Below, piece by piece: positions 51,130 through 60,600 of a stretch of DNA of 64,000 bases; within the stretch, counting starts at the first letter, position 1, and the number at the start of each line of letters is the position of its first letter. The DNA is taken from positions 310,001 through 374,000 of the forward strand of contig NZ_JACRUI010000003.1 in assembly GCF_014305095.1 (NCBI RefSeq). The letters run 5' to 3'. The stretch comes from Flavobacterium kayseriense (lineage in GTDB: Bacteria; Bacteroidota; Bacteroidia; Flavobacteriales; Flavobacteriaceae). The translations under genes and the position numbers were made by a program. A model generated the notes under the pieces. The model saw only the letters and a program-made list of their open reading frames with translations. It was not told where the DNA came from and searched no databases.

Positions 51130-51555
51130 TTAAAGACATTTATCGTCTTCGGTCATACCTTCCATTTTCTTTAAAGCAGTATTTGCAGTAACTTCTTCAC
51201 AATAAATGTTATTTACAAATGCCCCTGTTTCAAAAACCAATTGAACATAAGTAATCTTGCCTGCTTCAACCAATACTTCGAACTTCTCGGCTTTCTCTTT
51301 AGACTTCTTTCCTCCAAATTGAACTGAGCATTCATGTTTACCGACAGGAACTTCATGTATAGAGTACTTTTTATTATTCAATTTGCAAACAAATTCTCCA
51401 TCAATAAAGGTTTTAAATGCTACTGCAGAACCTTGAAAACCAGTTGACCTCAAGAAATAAATTTTGCCAGTTTCTTTTGCTTGAACATCCTGAGCCTTCA
51501 TTACAGTATTAAAACTCAATGAAATTAATAATACAATGATAAATTTTTTAAACAT
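51130..51555 (-). CDS. Secreted DUF2846-domain protein inside the his operon
   Basis: A 141-residue protein with a signal peptide (MFKKFIIVLLISLSFNTVMKA, cleaved before QDVQA). The mature part is a small beta-rich domain, GKIYFLRSTGFQGSAVAFKT, then DGEFVCKLNNKKY and VPVGKHECSVQFG, typical of DUF2846 (PEGA-like carrier of unknown function). It lies between hisC and hisB in the same direction, 26 bases after hisC, and so is probably co-transcribed with the pathway. No link to histidine is evident, and the flanking repeat suggests it was inserted into the operon. Confidence 0.8.
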   Translation of the reverse strand: MFKKFIIVLLISLSFNTVMKAQDVQAKETGKIYFLRSTGFQGSAVAFKTFIDGEFVCKLNNKKYSIHEVPVGKHECSVQFGGKKSKEKAEKFEVLVEAGKITYVQLVFETGAFVNNIYCEEVTANTALKKMEGMTEDDKCL

Positions 51556-51580
51556 TTTTTATTTGGATTAAATTACACAT

Positions 51581-52639
51581 TTATGATTCGCTAATTGATA
51601 CTAAAGCCTCTATCAATTGCTTATTTTCATCCGCTGTACCTATTGTTAAGCGCAAGGTGTTTTCACATAAAGGCTGCGTTGTACGATTACGAATTACAAT
51701 TCCTTTTTGAATCAATTGATCATAACGTTTATTAGCATCATCTACTTTTATTAAAACAAAATTAGCTTCAGTAGGATAGATTTTCGAGACAAAATTTACT
51801 TCATTTAATACTTTAAGTAAATCATCTCTTTGTATTACTATTGAATCAATTTCTAATTGAATTTTTTCCTTATCAGCTAATCTTTCTAAAGCTCTTTGCT
51901 GTGTTAACTCATTCACATTATAAGGCGGTTTTATCTTATTTAAAACCGCAATGATCGCTGCAGATGCATAGCAAATTCCTAGACGAATTCCAGCTAGACC
52001 ATACGCTTTTGATAAGGTTTGGGTTATGATTAAATTAGGATATTCATCCAATTCATTCAACCAACTTGGCTTTTTTGAAAAGTCAATGTAGGCTTCGTCA
52101 ATTACTACCAAACCATTAAAGTTTTTGAGCAATGTAACTATACTTTCATCATCAAATGAATTCCCTGTTGGATTATTTGGTGAACACAAAAACAATACTT
52201 TTGTATTTGCATCTACTGCACTTAGGATTTTGTCGATCTCAGGCTGAAAATCTGGGGATAATAAAATCTCTCTATTTTCAACAGCATTAATGTTTGCTAA
52301 AACGCCATACATTCCGTACGTTGGCGGCAAAGTGATCACGTTATCTGTTTTAGGCTCGCAAAAAGCTCTGAACAGTAAATCTAATACTTCGTCACTACCG
52401 TTTCCTAATAAAACCTGCTCTACTTTTAGGTTTCTTTGTTTTGCTAAAACGGCTTTAACATTCCTCTGCTGAGGGTCAGGATACCGATTTACTCCATTTT
52501 GGTACGGATTCTCGTTAGCGTCCAAAAAGGTCATTTGAGCCACATCAAAATCCTTAAATTCATCGCGAGCCGACGAATATGGTTTCATGGTCTTGACGTT
52601 CTCGCGAACTAAATTATTTATATTGAAACTATTTTCCAT
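51581..52639 (-). CDS. hisC: Histidinol-phosphate aminotransferase HisC
   Basis: A 352-residue PLP-dependent aminotransferase (class II fold) that converts imidazole acetol phosphate and glutamate to histidinol phosphate. The PLP-binding Lys lies in TQTLSKAYGLAGIRLG. The Asp and Tyr that hold PLP are in VVIDEAYIDF, and LCSPNNPTGN is the substrate-domain motif. Its start overlaps the end of hisD by 11 bases, a sign of translational coupling. Complete, cytosolic. Confidence 0.96.
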   Translation of the reverse strand: MENSFNINNLVRENVKTMKPYSSARDEFKDFDVAQMTFLDANENPYQNGVNRYPDPQQRNVKAVLAKQRNLKVEQVLLGNGSDEVLDLLFRAFCEPKTDNVITLPPTYGMYGVLANINAVENREILLSPDFQPEIDKILSAVDANTKVLFLCSPNNPTGNSFDDESIVTLLKNFNGLVVIDEAYIDFSKKPSWLNELDEYPNLIITQTLSKAYGLAGIRLGICYASAAIIAVLNKIKPPYNVNELTQQRALERLADKEKIQLEIDSIVIQRDDLLKVLNEVNFVSKIYPTEANFVLIKVDDANKRYDQLIQKGIVIRNRTTQPLCENTLRLTIGTADENKQLIEALVSISES

Positions 52640-53921
52640 CTTTAATGCCTTTTAATCGTAATGTAACTGCATTTTTGTGTGCTTGCAATCCTTCAGCTTC
52701 AGCCATAAGTTCGATTGCCGAACCAATATTTTGAATTCCTTTTTCAGATATCTTCTGAAAAGTCATTGCTTTCATGAAACTATCCAAGTTTACGCCACTG
52801 TAGTTCTTTGCATAACCATTGGTTGGCAACGTATGATTAGTCCCTGAAGCATAATCTCCAGCGCTCTCAGGAGTGTAATTCCCAATAAAAACCGAACCAG
52901 CATTTCCTATGTTATCAACGTAAAAATCTTCATCTTTTACACAAACTATAAAATGTTCAGGTCCGTATTCATCGATTAAATCTAAGGCAATTGTATCGTT
53001 TTCTACGTAAATTAATTTCGAATTAGCAATAGCTTTTTCGGCAATTTCTCTGCGTGGCAGCACTTTCAGTTGGTTTTCAATTTCAGTTTCAACGGCATCA
53101 ATTAATGATTTAGAAGTTGCTACCAAAATAACTTGGCTGTCTATACCATGTTCCGCTTGAGAAAGTAAATCAGAAGCTACAAAAGCGGGAACAGCAGTAT
53201 CATCAGCAACAACTAATAATTCTGAAGGCCCAGCAGGCATATCAATAGCAACTCCAAATTGGGTTGCTAATTGCTTAGCTACAGTTACGTATTGATTTCC
53301 AGGTCCAAAAATCTTGTATACTTTCGGAATTGTTTCTGTACCAAATGTAAGCCCTGCAATCGCTTGAATCCCTCCCACTTTCAATATTTTAGTAACCCCA
53401 CATAAATTAGCGGCGTACAAAATAGCTGGATTAATTTTTCCATTTTTGTCAGGCGGTGAACACAAAACAATTTCTTTACAACCTGCTATGTTTGCCGGAA
53501 CAGCTAACATTAAAACTGTTGAAAACAAAGGAGCCGTTCCACCAGGAATATATAAACCAACTTTTTGAATCGGTCTTTTTTCTTGCCAGCAAGCTACACC
53601 TTCAACTGTTTCAACAGCTACTTTAGGAGTTTTCTGCGCAAAGTGAAATTTTTCGATATTACTTTTAGCTAATTGAATCGCTTCTTTTAGTTCAGTAGGA
53701 ATTATAGCAATCGCCTCTTCTATTTCAGTTGTTGAAACAGCAATCTCTTTAGGAGCGCCACCATCAAACAAAGCAGTATATTTGGCAACAGCTTCATCCC
53801 CTTTTTTTTGCACTTCTCTAAAAATTTCTTTTACAGTTTGTTCTATATCATTTACCGTTTTTGTTGGTCTTTCTAAAATTGCAGACCAAGTATCAGGTGT
53901 TGGATTGTATATTTTATTCAT
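52629..53921 (-). CDS. hisD: Histidinol dehydrogenase HisD
   Basis: A 430-residue zinc enzyme for the last two steps, histidinol to histidinal to histidine with two NAD+. Landmarks are GLYIPGGTAPLFSTVLMLAV, KIFGPGNQYVTVAKQ, MPAGPSELLVVADD and LLSQAEHGIDSQV (zinc Gln/His). The catalytic Glu-His pair is in DEYGPEHF, and SGTNHTLPTNG follows. Complete and colinear with the family. It lies 84 bases after hisG. Confidence 0.97.
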   Translation of the reverse strand: MNKIYNPTPDTWSAILERPTKTVNDIEQTVKEIFREVQKKGDEAVAKYTALFDGGAPKEIAVSTTEIEEAIAIIPTELKEAIQLAKSNIEKFHFAQKTPKVAVETVEGVACWQEKRPIQKVGLYIPGGTAPLFSTVLMLAVPANIAGCKEIVLCSPPDKNGKINPAILYAANLCGVTKILKVGGIQAIAGLTFGTETIPKVYKIFGPGNQYVTVAKQLATQFGVAIDMPAGPSELLVVADDTAVPAFVASDLLSQAEHGIDSQVILVATSKSLIDAVETEIENQLKVLPRREIAEKAIANSKLIYVENDTIALDLIDEYGPEHFIVCVKDEDFYVDNIGNAGSVFIGNYTPESAGDYASGTNHTLPTNGYAKNYSGVNLDSFMKAMTFQKISEKGIQNIGSAIELMAEAEGLQAHKNAVTLRLKGIKDGK

Positions 53922-54005
53922 GATTTTATAGTTTAAATTTTAAAGCTCTTCATAGATTAAGTCATAACGAACCTATCTACTTATGAATTCCCACTTGAAA
54001 CTTAA

Positions 54006-54863
54006 TTAAAGTACCATTTTCTCAATTGGGCAAATTAAAATTCCCTCGGCACCAGCCTCTTTTAACTGATCAATTACATCCCAGAACGTATCTTTATCAA
54101 TAACAGAGTGTACACTGCTCCATCCTTCTTGTGCCAATGGCAATACGGTTAAACTACGTAATACAGGAAGAATTTTACCAACTTCTTCAATTTTATCATT
54201 TGGAACATTCATCAAAATGTACTTTGATCTTCGCGCTCTTAAAACTGACTCGATTCTGAATTTTAACGTATCTATTAATTTCTGGACATCTGGAGTCACC
54301 TTTGGAGAAACGGCTAAAACTGCTTCACTTTTATAAATGATTTCTACTTCTTTCAAGTTGTTTTTGAATAAAGTACTTCCGCTTGAAACGATATCTACAA
54401 TAGCATCAGCAAGACCTATATTGGGAGCAATCTCTACTGAACCTGAAATTTGGTGAATATCTACATTAATTCCAAATGAATTGAAATACTCAATTACAGT
54501 GTTTGGATAGGAAGTTGCGATACGCAATCCATCTAAATCTTTGATAGAATTGTATTCGAAAGTTTTAGGAACAGCAACAGATACTTTACATTTTGAAAAT
54601 CCTAGTTTCTGAACCACTTGGATTCCTTTTCCTTTTTCGACTAATAAATTATCTCCTACGATAGCAATATCTACTACTCCATCGATCAAATATTGAGGGA
54701 TATCTGAATTTCTTAGGTATAAAACTTCAAGAGGAAAGTTAGACGCTTCAGCTTTCAACTGGTCGATTCCGTTATTGATAGAAATTCCACAATCTTTTAG
54801 AATTTGGATACTCTCTTCGTTTAATCGTCCTGATTTTTGAATTGCAATTTTTAATGTACTCAT
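54006..54863 (-). CDS. hisG: ATP phosphoribosyltransferase HisG, long form
   Basis: A 285-residue HisG of the long, homohexameric type, with a C-terminal ACT-like regulatory domain (about 215-285: NVPNDKIEEVGKILPVLRSL) that allows feedback inhibition by histidine without HisZ. The catalytic domain shows KIAIQKSGRLNEES at 5-18, DIAIVGDNLLVEKG and the PRPP-binding DAIVDIVSSGSTL. It is the first structural gene and catalyses ATP + PRPP to phosphoribosyl-ATP. It is preceded by a complete leader-peptide attenuator (54912-55031) and a promoter (55054-55085). Confidence 0.96.
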   Translation of the reverse strand: MSTLKIAIQKSGRLNEESIQILKDCGISINNGIDQLKAEASNFPLEVLYLRNSDIPQYLIDGVVDIAIVGDNLLVEKGKGIQVVQKLGFSKCKVSVAVPKTFEYNSIKDLDGLRIATSYPNTVIEYFNSFGINVDIHQISGSVEIAPNIGLADAIVDIVSSGSTLFKNNLKEVEIIYKSEAVLAVSPKVTPDVQKLIDTLKFRIESVLRARRSKYILMNVPNDKIEEVGKILPVLRSLTVLPLAQEGWSSVHSVIDKDTFWDVIDQLKEAGAEGILICPIEKMVL

Positions 54864-54911
54864 TGTAATAAATTTTTAGAATAGTTATGTCTGAGTACAG
54901 TTAGATTCAAT

Positions 54912-54945
54912 AAAAAACCCGTTTGATGTACTCAAACGGGTTTTT
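54912..54945 (-). terminator. his attenuator terminator
   Basis: AAAACCCGTTTGA and TCAAACGGGTTTT form a strong stem with the five-base loop between 54927 and 54931. On the minus strand TTTTTTATT follows. It ends about 48 bases before the hisG ATG and so can stop transcription before the structural genes. Confidence 0.92.
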
Positions 54946-54988
54946 AAATATGATGATTTACATGCATACCATTAACACATCGCTTGAG
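54931..54988 (-). promoter_or_regulatory. Predicted his antiterminator pairing
   Basis: On the minus-strand RNA, CUCAAGCG (54988-54981, inside the Ser-Gln-Ala codons of the leader peptide) can pair over eight positions, one G-U, with CGUUUGAG (54938-54931), which is part of the 5' arm of the terminator. The two structures exclude each other. A ribosome stalled on the His codons would leave CUCAAGCG free. A ribosome at the leader stop codon would cover it. Confidence 0.75.
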
Positions 54989-55031
54989 AGCAATAATGAA
55001 AATGATGATGATGTAATTTGTTTGTAAACAT
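54972..55031 (-). CDS. hisL: Histidine operon leader peptide (19 aa)
   Basis: A minus-strand ATG at 55031 opens a 19-codon frame, MFTNKLHHHHFHYCSQAMC, ending at TAA 54972-54974. Five of six consecutive codons (residues 7-10 and 12) are His. It is followed by a terminator and by a sequence able to form an antiterminator, and lies about 110 bases before hisG. This is the arrangement of classical his attenuation: low charged tRNA-His stalls the ribosome and favours read-through. Too short to be found by ordinary gene callers. Confidence 0.88.
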   Translation of the reverse strand: MFTNKLHHHHFHYCSQAMC

Positions 55032-55053
55032 GACTTGTATTATTTTTCAGATG

Positions 55054-55085
55054 CAAATATAATTGTTTTTTTTATTAGTAGCCAA
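55054..55085 (-). promoter_or_regulatory. Promoter of the his operon
   Basis: On the minus strand TTG (55083-55085), 21 bases, then TATATTTG (55054-55061). This is a good match to the Bacteroidetes -33/-7 pattern, about 22 bases before the leader-peptide ATG. Confidence 0.65.
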
Positions 55086-55126
55086 TTATTAGTTTAACTA
55101 AATGTTGTTTTTTTGTTAAATCAGTA

Positions 55127-55633
55127 CTATTCTCCGTTCTCATTGTTGATTTGAATCTCTTTATCATTTGGATAAATAGTTTTTTGAAGCGCGTTGTCAC
55201 GAATTTCAGTATGACGAATTTCACCACCAGAAGTACCTACTCTTGTTGCAACTGCAACCGCAGCAATAGCTAAAATTAGAGTTACGAATGACAACAATTT
55301 AGCCAATTTGTGCTTTTTAATAGCAGTATAAAGTGATCCTAAACTAATAATCGCTAAGGCGTATAATAGAATTGCCAACTTTTCTGCTAGTTCCTCATGC
55401 TCATGAATTATTTCATGTCCTATATTAGGCATATCTTCTACAATTTCCTCAGCTCCTTCTCCTGTGTACATACTTGCAAAACCAAATGCAGCTGCAATTA
55501 CAAAAAGAATATATGCGGTATTTTTGACCGATTTACTCTTCATAATGAAACCTACAATCAAAATTCCTAAACCAAAAATAGTTCCAATAATTGGAAAATG
55601 ATTTACTACTAAGTGCCAATGTGCGTCGTTCAT
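55127..55633 (-). CDS. Four-helix membrane protein (DUF2231-like), metal-efflux operon
   Basis: A 168-residue inner-membrane protein with four hydrophobic segments (about 10-30, 37-57, 84-104 and 112-130). His residues lie at HWHLVVNHFP (5-14) and in the second loop (NIGHEIIHEHEE). HLxxNHFP with a following long helix resembles DUF2231-type proteins, which in some cases bind heme or accompany electron-transfer and metal genes. The C-terminal tail is polar. It lies 23 bases after the VIT1-like gene and is the last gene of the efflux run. A metal-related role is inferred from its His clusters and neighbours. Confidence 0.6.
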   Translation of the reverse strand: MNDAHWHLVVNHFPIIGTIFGLGILIVGFIMKSKSVKNTAYILFVIAAAFGFASMYTGEGAEEIVEDMPNIGHEIIHEHEELAEKLAILLYALAIISLGSLYTAIKKHKLAKLLSFVTLILAIAAVAVATRVGTSGGEIRHTEIRDNALQKTIYPNDKEIQINNENGE

Positions 55634-55656
55634 AATTTTATTTTTAAATTGTTATT

Positions 55657-56409
55657 TTATACTCTTACACCGAAAACATAACCTACTAGTGCGGACAAAC
55701 CCATTGCAATTGTACCCCAAATTGTAATTCTAATAACCGCTTTTGTAATACTTGAACCTCCAGTTTTTGCTGACAATCCACCTAAGAGTATTAGAAACAA
55801 AATTGTTGATCCGTAAAGCCAATATTCCATACCCTCAATTGGTGCAAAAAGTACTACAACAAGAGGCAAAACGCCGCCAATTGTAAACGAAGCTCCTGAA
55901 GCTAGTGCTGCCTGAATTGGATTTGCTTGACTAATTTCATTAATACCTAATTCGTCTCTTATATGCGCAGCTAATGCATCCTTTTTAGTAAGCTCAATCG
56001 CCACTTGCATTGCAGTTTCTTTTTTGAGTCCTCGTTTTTCATAGATCTGCGCCAATATATTTAATTCTTCCTCTGGCATTTCTCTAAGTTCTATTTTTTC
56101 TCTTTCAATGTCTGCAGTTTCGGTATCTGTCTGAGAACTTACAGAAACATACTCACCTGCTGCCATAGATAAAGCACCCGCTACCAGACCTGCGACAGTT
56201 GCCAGAACAATTGGTTCCCTAGTAGCACTTGCTGCCGCAATACCAATGGCAAGACTGGAAATAGAAATTATACCATCATTTGCCCCCAGAACGGCAGCTC
56301 GAAGCCAATTGCTTCGATGTATGTAATGATTATCTAAATAATTATCAATTGTTAGTATTGAATTATCGTTGTCGTTTATCATAGCATTGAGGGTACTGTG
56401 TAATTTCAA
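55657..56409 (-). CDS. VIT1/CCC1-family iron/manganese transporter
   Basis: A 250-residue membrane protein of the VIT1/CCC1 family, which exports or sequesters Fe2+ or Mn2+. Signature stretches are NWLRAAVLGANDGIISISSL near 34-53, AGALSMAAGEYVSVSSQTDT near 78-97 (metal-path Met and Glu residues), the acidic cytosolic loop REKIELREMPEEELN, and GGVLPLVVVLF. Five hydrophobic segments. Either the first Met or Met10 (MINDNDN) may be the start. A perfect inverted repeat (56424-56441) lies just upstream. Its place next to an RND metal pump suggests joint defence against metal excess. Confidence 0.88.
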   Translation of the reverse strand: MKLHSTLNAMINDNDNSILTIDNYLDNHYIHRSNWLRAAVLGANDGIISISSLAIGIAAASATREPIVLATVAGLVAGALSMAAGEYVSVSSQTDTETADIEREKIELREMPEEELNILAQIYEKRGLKKETAMQVAIELTKKDALAAHIRDELGINEISQANPIQAALASGASFTIGGVLPLVVVLFAPIEGMEYWLYGSTILFLILLGGLSAKTGGSSITKAVIRITIWGTIAMGLSALVGYVFGVRV

Positions 56410-56423
56410 AAAAAACTCTATAT

Positions 56424-56441
56424 TTTCAAACTACTTTGAAA
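56424..56441 (-). promoter_or_regulatory. Perfect inverted repeat upstream of the VIT1-like gene
   Basis: TTTCAAA-CTAC-TTTGAAA is a 7-4-7 perfect palindrome, 15 bases upstream of the first possible VIT1 ATG (42 from Met10), in the 73-base gap after the membrane-fusion gene. It could be an operator. It has no T tract and so is not a terminator. Confidence 0.4.
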
Positions 56442-56482
56442 TGAAAATAAATTTGTGATTTTTTAAAATTAATAATTATTTA

Positions 56483-57601
56483 CTACTCTTTTAAATCGTA
56501 GGCTCCTTTGATCAAAATAGTGCTTTTAGCGTTTATTTGACCACCCAAAATTAGTTCAACATATTGATCATTAACTTCTCCTATTGTTACCGAAACTTTT
56601 TTGAATGCGTATTGAGAATTAGTTTTCGAATCCAATAAAAGTACAAAATTTTTGTTTCCTTCTTTAATTAAAGCTTCAACTGGAATAGCAAGTCCTTTTT
56701 TAGTAGCAACAATTATATTTGCTTCTACAAACATACCTGTTATGAGTTGTTGCTTGAGGTTTTCTTCTAAGTGACCGTGTACGTTGATTGTTCTATCGTT
56801 TCCTTCGATCGATTTTCCTACGAGATGCACTTCGGCCTTGAAAGTTTCGTTTGTAGCTTCGGGAACCTTGAATTTAATTTGCTGACCTTCTTTTACTTGT
56901 AAAATATCTTTTTCAAATACATTAAGCTCTAAATGCAAGTGATCTGTTTCTATTATTTCTAACAAAACATCGCCAGTCCCAGCATACATTCCCAAATTAG
57001 CATTCATAACTACTATATCTCCAGCAATTGGTGCATAAATAGTAATTACTGAGGTAAGAACACCTTTCTCAACAGCTGCTGGATTGATATTTAAAAGTTT
57101 AAGTTTTGCTTTTAAGCTTTGATACATGGCTTTAGTACGGCGGTACTCACTCTCTGCCTTCAAATAATTTTTTTGAGAAGTAATCTTTTCATCATACAAA
57201 GTTTTCTGACGCTCGTATTCTGATTTTAAATAGTTGATCTGCTCTGCTACTTCCAAATACTCTTTTTGAATATCTAAAAATTCTGTGTTCTCTATCGTTA
57301 ATAATGCTTGTCCCTTACTTACCTTATTTCCTACAAGAAGCTTAGTAGATTTAATATAACCTGGCACAAAGGTGGTTACCTTAGCTCTATTTTGTGGTGG
57401 TACATCGATTTTACCTGATGCTTTGACAGTAACATCAAAATCTTGTTCTTGAGGATTTCCTATAGCCATTCCTGAAGATCCAAACTGTTCTTTGGTTACA
57501 ATTAGTAAACCAGTATCTTTTGTGACAACTTCCTCTATCTTGTTTTCTTTACAAGAAAATAAAAATAGGGACAAAGTGAGTACGTATACTATATGTTTCA
57601 T
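56483..57601 (-). CDS. RND efflux periplasmic adaptor (CusB/CzcB-like membrane-fusion protein)
   Basis: A 372-residue adaptor with a lipoprotein-type N-terminus (LSLFLFSCKENK, Cys17). The order is barrel-sandwich (PGYIKSTKLLVGNKVSKGQAL), an alpha-hairpin coiled coil (about 115-175: QKEYLEVAEQINYLKSEYER), second lipoyl half (IYAPIAGDIVVMNANLGMYAGTG read in two parts), and beta-barrel and membrane-proximal domains. It bridges the pump and outer-membrane channel. The ATG shares one base with the pump gene's stop codon (TAATG), so the two are translationally coupled. Substrate group probably Cu/Ag or Co/Zn/Cd. Confidence 0.9.
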   Translation of the reverse strand: MKHIVYVLTLSLFLFSCKENKIEEVVTKDTGLLIVTKEQFGSSGMAIGNPQEQDFDVTVKASGKIDVPPQNRAKVTTFVPGYIKSTKLLVGNKVSKGQALLTIENTEFLDIQKEYLEVAEQINYLKSEYERQKTLYDEKITSQKNYLKAESEYRRTKAMYQSLKAKLKLLNINPAAVEKGVLTSVITIYAPIAGDIVVMNANLGMYAGTGDVLLEIIETDHLHLELNVFEKDILQVKEGQQIKFKVPEATNETFKAEVHLVGKSIEGNDRTINVHGHLEENLKQQLITGMFVEANIIVATKKGLAIPVEALIKEGNKNFVLLLDSKTNSQYAFKKVSVTIGEVNDQYVELILGGQINAKSTILIKGAYDLKE

Positions 57602-60600
57602 TATAAGTTATTTTGTATGTTGATGTATTGTGAGTCTAATTGTGTTTTATTGAATAATAAGACATTATCTAAGTAATCTACTTGTATTGTTGTAGCATTT
57701 TCAAGACTTAAAATGTACTGGAAGAAATCAATCTCACCTTGTTTGTAACTTGCGTTGGCAACCTTTATAATTTCATCGGACAATTTTTTACCATATTGAT
57801 TGTAATAGGTAATTGCTTCTTGGTACTTCTCTAACTCATTTTGTTTTTGACTAATAAATTGATCTATTTTTTGCTCTTCATTTAACCGTTGTTGCTCCCA
57901 ACTTTGTAATTCTAACTGTGCCACCTTACTTTTGGCTACGTTACCTCCAAATAAAATAGGAACGGAAATTCCTACCTGAAAACCATTAATAGATTGTGAA
58001 AGTCCTTTGTTTGAACCTCTAAAATAATCCAAATTTAAATCTGGTAACCAATGTTGTTTTTGGAGAACAATTTGTTTCTTGTAGTTATTTGTAACACTTT
58101 CCAAATAAGTAGTATGTAGTGCTTTATTTGAAGTTATTTGATCATTAATATAAGGAACAACTGTGTTGTTTTTTATTGCAATAGTACTATCTGATTGTAC
58201 CAATGAAGTTAGCAATTCATATTCAGCTTTCTTGTCCTTTCCTATCTGTATTAATTTAGTTTTAATCTGCCTATATTTAGCTTGTGCAGTAATCTTTTCT
58301 AGATAATTAGTTTCTCCAAGTTCAAAACGTCTATCGCTAGCTTTAGAAAAATTTTGGTACAAACTATCTAAATACTGGTACCGCTTTTCTTGATCTTGCC
58401 AATATACTATTTGAAAATAGCTCTTAGCTATTTGTAGCGCCAATTTGCTTTTGTGAAGTTCAAATGTTGCTTTTTCTTTTTCATAATCGGATTCATAGAC
58501 TTTGCGTTGCGCACCGTAAACAGTAGGAAATGCAAAACGCTGCATAACACCAATGACCTTCAAAGGTTCATTATTGAAAGCGATGTTGTTCTTGTCGTAG
58601 TTGTAATAGACATTAGTTTTATCAAACGTATACGCACTTTTGATATTGGCTTGAGCCTTATCTACTTGTAACTGATAACTTTTTATTCCTTTATTGTTTT
58701 TTATTCCATTTGAAATTAATTGGTCCAACTCAGAATCAGGATTTTGAGCAAAGGCAAATGAGGTACTGAACAAAATGATTAGTAAGTAAGTTGCACTATT
58801 GTGTTTCTTGAATTTTGGTTTTTTGAATTCCTTTTGGTCAAAAACCTTAAATAGTATAGGTAAGACCACCATGGTCAGGATTGTGGCAGTAAACAAACCT
58901 CCAATAACTACTGTTGCTAAAGGTCGCTGTACCTCTGCCCCTGCAGACGACGAAATTGCCATTGGTAAAAAACCTAGCGCAGCTGCTGCCGCGGTTAGTA
59001 AAACTGGACGCAATCTATCTGTAGTTCCTTTCAATATCAGTTCGTCTATGTTTTTCATTCCTTGATGCTTTAGTTCTTTAAAATGTTCAATTAAAACAAT
59101 TCCGTTAAGGACTGCAATACCAAAAAGTGCTATGAATCCAACTCCTGCCGAGATGCTGAAAGGCAAACCGCGTAGCCACAGAAATAAAACTCCTCCTACT
59201 GCTGATAATGGTATCGCAGAGTACACCATTAGAGCCTCTTTTATAGAACCAAAAGCAAAATACAACAAAATAAAGATTAAGAATAAAGCAATAGGAACCG
59301 CGATCATTAATCGCGCTTTTGCCGATTGCAAATTTTCAAATTGTCCGCCATATTGTACATAATAGCCCGTTGGTAATTTCACTTTAGTACTCACTATATT
59401 TTGTATGTCAGTTACTACACTTTGTAAATCTCTATTACGAACATTAACACCTACTACAATTCTTCGATTTGTATTGTCTCTCGAGATCTTTGCTGGGCCT
59501 TCTGAGTAATCAATAGCGGCAAGTTCTTGTAGCGGAATTTGTTCTCCATTGGGAGTGGCAACATATAGGTTTTTTAAATCATTTATACCTTGCCTATTTG
59601 ATTGGTTTAATCGTATTACCATATCAAAACGTTTTTCTCCTTCAAAAACATTCCCAACAGTTTTTCCTGCAAAACCAAGTGCTATCATATCATTTAATTC
59701 TGCTACATTTAGGCCGTAGCGAGCAATTTTAGATCTGTCGTAACGCACAGTCATTTGCGGTAATCCTTCCGTTTTTTCGATAATAATATCAGATGCACCC
59801 TCTACTTTAGCAATCGCTTTTTTTACCTCCTCGGCTTTTTGAGCCAAAATAGCCAAATCTTCGCCAAATATTTTAATGGCAACGTCTGATCGCGTTCCTG
59901 AGATTAGTTCATTAAAGCGCATTTCGATAGGTTGTGTAAATTCAATTTCCATATTCGGAATTTGTTCTTCGATAGCTACTTTAATTTTATCAGCTAATTC
60001 GTCCTTTGATTTTGCCGAAACCCATTCAGATTTTGGTTTTAGCTTTACAATCACATCACTTTCCTCCATACTCATAGGATCCGTAGGTACCTCGGCAGCA
60101 CCAATTCTACTTACGACTTGATCTACTTCGGGAAATTTTTTCAGAATTATATTTTCAATTTTAGTAGTTGTTTCAATAGTTTTGGTCAGAGTAGTTCCTG
60201 TTTTAAGTACTGGTTGAATAACAAAATCACCTTCATCTAAGGTTGGAATAAATTCCCCACCCATACTACTAAAAACTACTACAGCCAATACTAATAAACC
60301 AATTGCGCCATATAAAACTTTCTTGGTGTTAGTCAAAGCCCACGTTATAATAGGAATGTACCAGCTATTTAATTTTGCGATTAAGCGATTAGAAATAGAA
60401 TTTGGGTTTTCCTCTCTTGCTTTTAAAAATAAAGAAGAAACCACTGGGACATAAGTAAAACAGAATATCATAGCTCCAACTAATGCAAAACTAAAAGTCA
60501 TTGCCATGGGCTTGAACATTTTTCCTTCGATCCCCGACAATGAGAGTATGGGAATAAATACAATCAAGATGATAAGCTGTCCAAAAATGGCCGAATTCAT

